Of a DNA stretch of 64,000 nucleotides, positions 60,672 to 64,000 are shown one piece after another (the first letter of the stretch is position 1; the number at the start of each line of letters is the position of its first letter). A program made the translations under genes and the position numbers. The notes beneath the pieces were generated by a model. It saw only the letters and a program-made list of their open reading frames with translations, did not search any database and was not told where the DNA came from. Origin of the DNA: Clostridiaceae bacterium M8S5 (GTDB lineage Bacteria; Bacillota; Clostridia; Tissierellales; MCWD3); assembly GCA_029227815.1 (NCBI GenBank), contig CP118523.1:124001-188000 (forward strand), in the 5' to 3' direction.

Positions 60672-62036
60672 ATGGTAAAGAAAAAGCAAGTAATTGAAGC
60701 AGAAATACAAGAGGTGCAATTTCCAAACAAAGGAATAGCAGTGGTAGATGACAAAAAAATAGTGATAAAAAATACATTGAAGGGTCAAAAAATAAAAGCT
60801 AGAATCACCAAGAAAAAAGGTAAAAAAATAGAAGCAAAAGTAATAGAATTGATAGAAAAAGCTCCATACGAAGGAGAAGCAGTATGTAAACATTTTGGCA
60901 AATGTGGAGGTTGTAGCTATCAAACCTTATCATATGAGCAACAACTAGATCTTAAATCAAATCAAGTACAAAAATTACTCGCAGATGCTGGAATCACAGG
61001 ATTTAAATATGAAGGAATAGAGACAAGTCCAAGCGATTATGAATACAGAAACAAGATGGAATTTACATTTGGAGACGAATACAAAGATGGTCCATTAGAG
61101 TTAGGAATGCATAGAAGAGGACGTTTTTATGAGATAGTTACTGTAGATGATTGCAAGATAGTACATCCAGACTTTGTGACGATATTGACGACATTCTTAA
61201 ATTACTTCAGAGAAAAACAAGTACCTTACTACAGAAAAATGTCCCACAAAGGTTTCCTCCGACATTTAGTAGTTAGAAAAGCAGTTAAAACAAACGAATA
61301 TCTAATTAATCTAGTGACAACAACACAGATAAATTTTGATTTTACAGAGTTTATTCAGGTACTAAGAGATCTAAAATTAGAAGGAGAAATTAAAGGATTC
61401 CTACACACTCTAAATGACCAACTAGCAGATGCAGTAATCAGTGATGAGACTAGACTTATCTACGGACAAGATTATATCACAGAAGAGATACTAGGATTGA
61501 GATTTAAAATTACTGCATTCTCATTTTTCCAGACAAATTCACTAGGAGCAGAAAAACTATACTCAATAGTTAGAGAATATGCAGGAACAACAAAAGATAA
61601 AGTAATCTATGATTTATACAGCGGAACAGGTACTATAGGGCAGATAATGGCACCAATAGCAAAAGAAGTAGTAGGAATAGAGATAGTAGAAGAAGCAGTA
61701 GAAGCTGCAAATGAAAATGCAAAACTAAATGGCTTAGATAATTGTAAGTTCATAGCGGGAGACGTATTGAAAAAAATAGATGAACTTAAACAAAAACCAG
61801 ACATCATAGTATTAGATCCGCCAAGATCGGGCATACATCCAAAAGCAATACAGAAAATAATAAATTATGGATGCAATGATATAATATACGTATCATGTAA
61901 CCCAAAAGCCTTAGCAGAGGATTTAAAGGTGTTTGTAGAAGCTGGATATGTGGTAGATAAAGTAAAATGTATGGATATGTTTCCTCAAACCGTGCACGTG
62001 GAGACTGTGACAGTGCTATATCGCGGGGACTCTTAA
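60672..62036 (+). CDS. 23S rRNA uracil-C5 methyltransferase (RlmD/TrmA family)
   Basis: 454 residues. An N-terminal TRAM-like domain (about 1-65) precedes the 4Fe-4S motif CKHFGKCGGCSYQTL. The SAM domain has DLYSGTGTIGQIMAP, VLDPPRSGIHPKAI and the catalytic cysteine segment IIYVSCNPKALAEDL. Whether the substrate is 23S U1939, U747 or tRNA U54 cannot be told from sequence alone. A GGAGGGTC site precedes the ATG. Confidence 0.9.
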   Translation: MVKKKQVIEAEIQEVQFPNKGIAVVDDKKIVIKNTLKGQKIKARITKKKGKKIEAKVIELIEKAPYEGEAVCKHFGKCGGCSYQTLSYEQQLDLKSNQVQKLLADAGITGFKYEGIETSPSDYEYRNKMEFTFGDEYKDGPLELGMHRRGRFYEIVTVDDCKIVHPDFVTILTTFLNYFREKQVPYYRKMSHKGFLRHLVVRKAVKTNEYLINLVTTTQINFDFTEFIQVLRDLKLEGEIKGFLHTLNDQLADAVISDETRLIYGQDYITEEILGLRFKITAFSFFQTNSLGAEKLYSIVREYAGTTKDKVIYDLYSGTGTIGQIMAPIAKEVVGIEIVEEAVEAANENAKLNGLDNCKFIAGDVLKKIDELKQKPDIIVLDPPRSGIHPKAIQKIINYGCNDIIYVSCNPKALAEDLKVFVEAGYVVDKVKCMDMFPQTVHVETVTVLYRGDS

Positions 62037-62150
62037 TAATCAAGGAATTTAAACACTTCTGCGATTATTGTACTTTTAGTACTGACATAGCGAATTTCAG
62101 AAAAAAGAACTATAATAAAGAAATTATAGTGCGTATAGCTATAAAAGTAT

Positions 62151-62178
62151 GTACTGAGTAGACATGTCTAGTCAGTAC
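62151..62178. repeat. Near-perfect 28-bp palindrome
   Basis: GTACTGA-G-TAGACAT/ATGTCTA-G-TCAGTAC: two 14-nt arms with one mismatch position and no loop. It sits upstream of two small unknown genes and could be an operator or a hairpin in their leader. Confidence 0.6.
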
Positions 62179-62259
62179 TGAACTAAGGTAGAACGTGAGT
62201 AGATATAAGGATGTTTTTGTTTAATTACCTTTTAAATAAAATAAGAAAAGGTGAATTAA

Positions 62260-62463
62260 ATGAAGAGTGTTTTAAAGCAGATGTATTATGATGTGGATTT
62301 TCTAACTCACATGTTTGAGCCTTTCAATGTAGAGCATAAAAGAATAGTTGATGAGGCTAATGTGTTAGAAAAGAAATTAACAGATAGTTTCAATAAGGAG
62401 CAATTTGAAGTATACGATAAATTACTTAGCTTACAAGCTGAAAGCAATAGATACTATAAGTAA
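62260..62463 (+). CDS. Small helical protein, DUF6809-like
   Basis: 67 residues. MKSVLKQMYYDVDFLTHMF followed by charged helices and ending LLSLQAESNRYYK resembles the N-terminal part of DUF6809-type proteins common in Clostridia, but the C-terminal FxYGFKLG block is missing. AAAAGGTG lies 8 nt before the ATG. The assignment rests on motif recall and is weak; as a coding region it is reasonably supported. Confidence 0.5.
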   Translation: MKSVLKQMYYDVDFLTHMFEPFNVEHKRIVDEANVLEKKLTDSFNKEQFEVYDKLLSLQAESNRYYK

Positions 62464-62508
62464 CGTATGTTACTATGAGTGTATATTATATGTAATAGGG
62501 ATAATGCT

Positions 62509-62703
62509 GTGAATAATGATTATGTTGAAATTATAGGCAAAGTAATGGACATCATAGATGAAGCAGAAAATAAAATTATCTCTAAAAATAGTCAAGAACG
62601 CTTTAATGAAGAGGGTTTATTGTTACAAAAGATACATGAGGATTTAGTATATTTAGTTAATAGGGCAAATAAGAGGTATATAAATTATAAGGAGTATGTA
62701 TAA
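62509..62703 (+). CDS. Small acidic helical protein
   Basis: 64 residues from GTG 62509, after a weak AGGG site; a GTG at 62479 would give 74. Sequence starts MNNDYVEIIGKVMDIIDEAE and is predicted mainly helical. Unrecognised. It lies in tandem with the previous small gene and 15 nt before the VOC gene. Confidence 0.45.
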   Translation: MNNDYVEIIGKVMDIIDEAENKIISKNSQERFNEEGLLLQKIHEDLVYLVNRANKRYINYKEYV

Positions 62704-62718
62704 GAAAGGAGAAAGGCT

Positions 62719-63105
62719 ATGATACCAAAGATATCATTAATATCAATCTTAACGGATGATGTTGAAAAAATGGTGAAGTTCTACAAGGAAGTGCTAGGAT
62801 TTACTAGTGAAGATGAGAGTGGGGATTACATAGAATTTATTCATGATGGGGTTAGATTTGCTATTTGCTCTAGGAAACTAGGCTATGACTTATCACAAGA
62901 TGAAAGCTATAGAGCAGAGAAAAGTGGACAAAGTTTTGAATTGGCTTTTTGGGTGCCTAATAAAGAAGAAGTAGATAAGGTCTATGATGAATTAATAGAA
63001 AAAGGGGCAAAACCTATAAAGAAACCAATCGATATGCCATGGGGACAGAGAACAGGACTATTTGCAGATCCTGATGGCAATATACATGAAATATATGCTG
63101 ACTAA
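62719..63105 (+). CDS. VOC-family (glyoxalase/bleomycin-resistance fold) protein
   Basis: 128 residues with two beta-alpha-beta-beta-beta halves. ILTDDVEKMVKFYKEVLGF opens the first and ELAFWVPNKEEVDKVYDELI the second, which ends with RTGLFADPDGNIHEIYAD. Metal-binding Glu is in the last motif. Substrate unknown. AAGGAG precedes the ATG. Confidence 0.87.
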   Translation: MIPKISLISILTDDVEKMVKFYKEVLGFTSEDESGDYIEFIHDGVRFAICSRKLGYDLSQDESYRAEKSGQSFELAFWVPNKEEVDKVYDELIEKGAKPIKKPIDMPWGQRTGLFADPDGNIHEIYAD

Positions 63106-63138
63106 GAAAAGGTAAGATTAATAATATTGAAGCAGTAT

Positions 63139-63183
63139 TGGTCGGTACATTAGAGAGATTGCTAATGTGACCGCCTTTTTTAT
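63139..63183 (+). terminator. Terminator after VOC gene
   Basis: GGTC...ACATTAG pairs with CTAATGT-GACC, with a bulge, then TTTTTTATTT. Confidence 0.7.
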
Positions 63184-63520
63184 TTATCTTTATGTTTATT
63201 ATGGTGCCAGCTGTGAATACAGGAAATCTCTTGTGCATTTCAATATTATGATGATAAACAGGGTCTTTACCTGTTTTTAATTGATGTATATAATCTTGAT
63301 ACATAAAATAAGCCACTTTACAAATGATTTTAAATTTATTAATGATGTACGAGATTTTAGGAATAAAGTGCCTACCCACGAGATTGAAATTTGCGTCGCA
63401 GTGTGTGCCTAGTAAAAATAGACATGTCAACAAGCAAAAGTTATGAATAGAAACAGGATTTGAATTTACCAATCAAATCCTGCTTTTTTTGGGTTTATAA
63501 AGCAAAAAAAGAAGCATATA
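63184..63520. other. Gap without supported gene
   Basis: About 340 nt. A minus-strand open frame here (residues such as GRHFIPKISYIINKF and YMYQ-type segments) is coherent in places but has no start signal and no recognisable family; it may be decayed mobile DNA. Confidence 0.35.
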
Positions 63521-63523
63521 TCA

Positions 63524-63735
63524 TAAAGAAAACATAGACATAATACCTACAAAATTTTTATTAGATATTGAAATCAAAGAAGACTACGATTCTATATTAA
63601 TAGATACAATTCCATCACTTGTATTAATATGACACTGAATGTTCTAGCTACAAGTGATACACTACTGATTCCAGCAACACCAGAATGTCTATTATCAGGA
63701 CCATCTATCTTCTTCTTAGTCAAATTCATTCCTCC
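63524..63735 (+). pseudogene. ParA/Soj-type ATPase fragment
   Basis: The plus strand encodes ENIDIIPTKFLLDIEIKEDY and DSILIDTIPSLVLI, then a frameshift at a TGA. The next frame continues NMTLNVLATSDTLLIPATPE and CLLSGPSIFFLVKF. This matches the central ParA pattern ENIDLxPxN, YDxIxIDxxPSLxxLxxNALxAxDxxLIPxxPE. The Walker A part and the C-terminus are missing and an internal deletion is evident. ParA-like genes of this type occur on plasmids and conjugative elements, so this is a remnant of one. Confidence 0.7.
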
Positions 63736-63891
63736 TACGTTACTACAAAATAATTATATCTTGTGGAGAAATTAAGATGCAATAAATGGTATGAATTAAA
63801 TAATATGTATACAGAGAATTAACTATTTGATATAATATATCTAATAAACGCATGATCTATAGTATAGTTAAATGGAAAGGACGGTTGACTA

Positions 63892-64000
63892 GTGATAGAG
63901 CAAAAGGTGAGGGAGTTTTGGAAATTTATAAATAATGCTGATTTTGATAAACTTGTTCAGGTAATGAGTGAAGATGCTAATGTTATATTACCTAATACTA
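63892..64000 (+). CDS. NTF2-like (SnoaL-type) protein, 5' part only
   Basis: GTG at 63892 after AAGGA. The visible 36 codons read MIEQKVREFWKFINNADFDK and VMSEDANVILPNT, a pattern typical of nuclear transport factor 2-like proteins (xxFWxxxNxxDFDxLxxxxxxDAxxxxPNT). It runs off the window end. Confidence 0.6.
   Translation, partial: MIEQKVREFWKFINNADFDKLVQVMSEDANVILPNT

Noticed and set aside
61967..62161. A 64-codon plus-strand frame at the end of the RNA methyltransferase gene
   Set aside because: It is an alternative frame of the methyltransferase C-terminus without a ribosome site.
63014..63472. A 152-codon minus-strand frame overlapping the VOC gene
   Set aside because: No start signal, overlap with a real gene and its terminator, and no recognisable domain; at most part of it is decayed mobile DNA.

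Overview
The window is low-GC DNA with AGGAGG-type ribosome binding sites. Its gene content and order (a Clostridia-type single-chain PurL, pyruvate phosphate dikinase, rubredoxin, a GerM-type lipoprotein, and tig-clpP-clpX-lon-engB) point to an anaerobic, probably endospore-forming Firmicute of class Clostridia. Several blocks match gene order known from Bacillus subtilis: pbuG next to the pur operon, yerC and pcrA-ligA after purD, gerM-rph-rdgB-yfcE, and tig/clp/lon/ysxC. Most of the window is therefore chromosomal backbone. Nothing looks like a large intact mobile element.

Layout. 1-635: an MgtC-like membrane protein on the minus strand. 1293-2990: a promoter and guanine riboswitch with terminator controlling the purine permease pbuG. 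3120-14212: the purine operon purL-E-C-F-M-N-H-D, carrying eight enzymes of de novo IMP synthesis; purB and purK are not in the window. 14512-19568: a small unknown gene, yerC, a minus-strand antiporter plus PII-like pair, a split threonine/serine exporter and an Mpv17-like membrane protein. 19665-23916: pcrA and ligA. 24329-30424: an oligopeptide ABC importer, oppBCDF followed by oppA with its own consensus promoter. 30475-36293: a 26-bp perfect hairpin, an unknown protein with a possible ADP-ribosyltransferase-like fold, a cell-wall amidase, a GerMN lipoprotein, rph, rdgB and yfcE.

36378-40090 is the accessory part. A tRNA-Arg gene is followed at once by a decayed tyrosine integrase C-terminus and a decayed M23 endolysin, so a prophage once sat here. 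Beyond them is a patchwork of diverged repeats with three kinds of recurring hairpin and two minus-strand genes too short for ordinary gene calling. These encode related 46- and 41-residue peptides with an identical 13-residue N-terminus, four conserved cysteines and an otherwise variable C-terminal part. A secreted peptidoglycan-binding protein lies between them. This is the best candidate in the window for something undescribed.

40101-63105 returns to backbone: a TraB/GumN protein, ApbE with NusG-II and Gx-transporter partners, a DUF362 ferredoxin-like protein, ppdK, an M20 peptidase, tRNA-Leu, the tig-clpPX and lon-engB proteostasis genes, rubredoxin, an anti-sigma-type ATPase, a nitroreductase, an RlmD-type RNA methyltransferase, two small unknown proteins and a VOC-family protein. 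The end of the window (63106-64000) holds a frameshifted ParA/Soj fragment and the start of a likely NTF2-like protein running off the edge.
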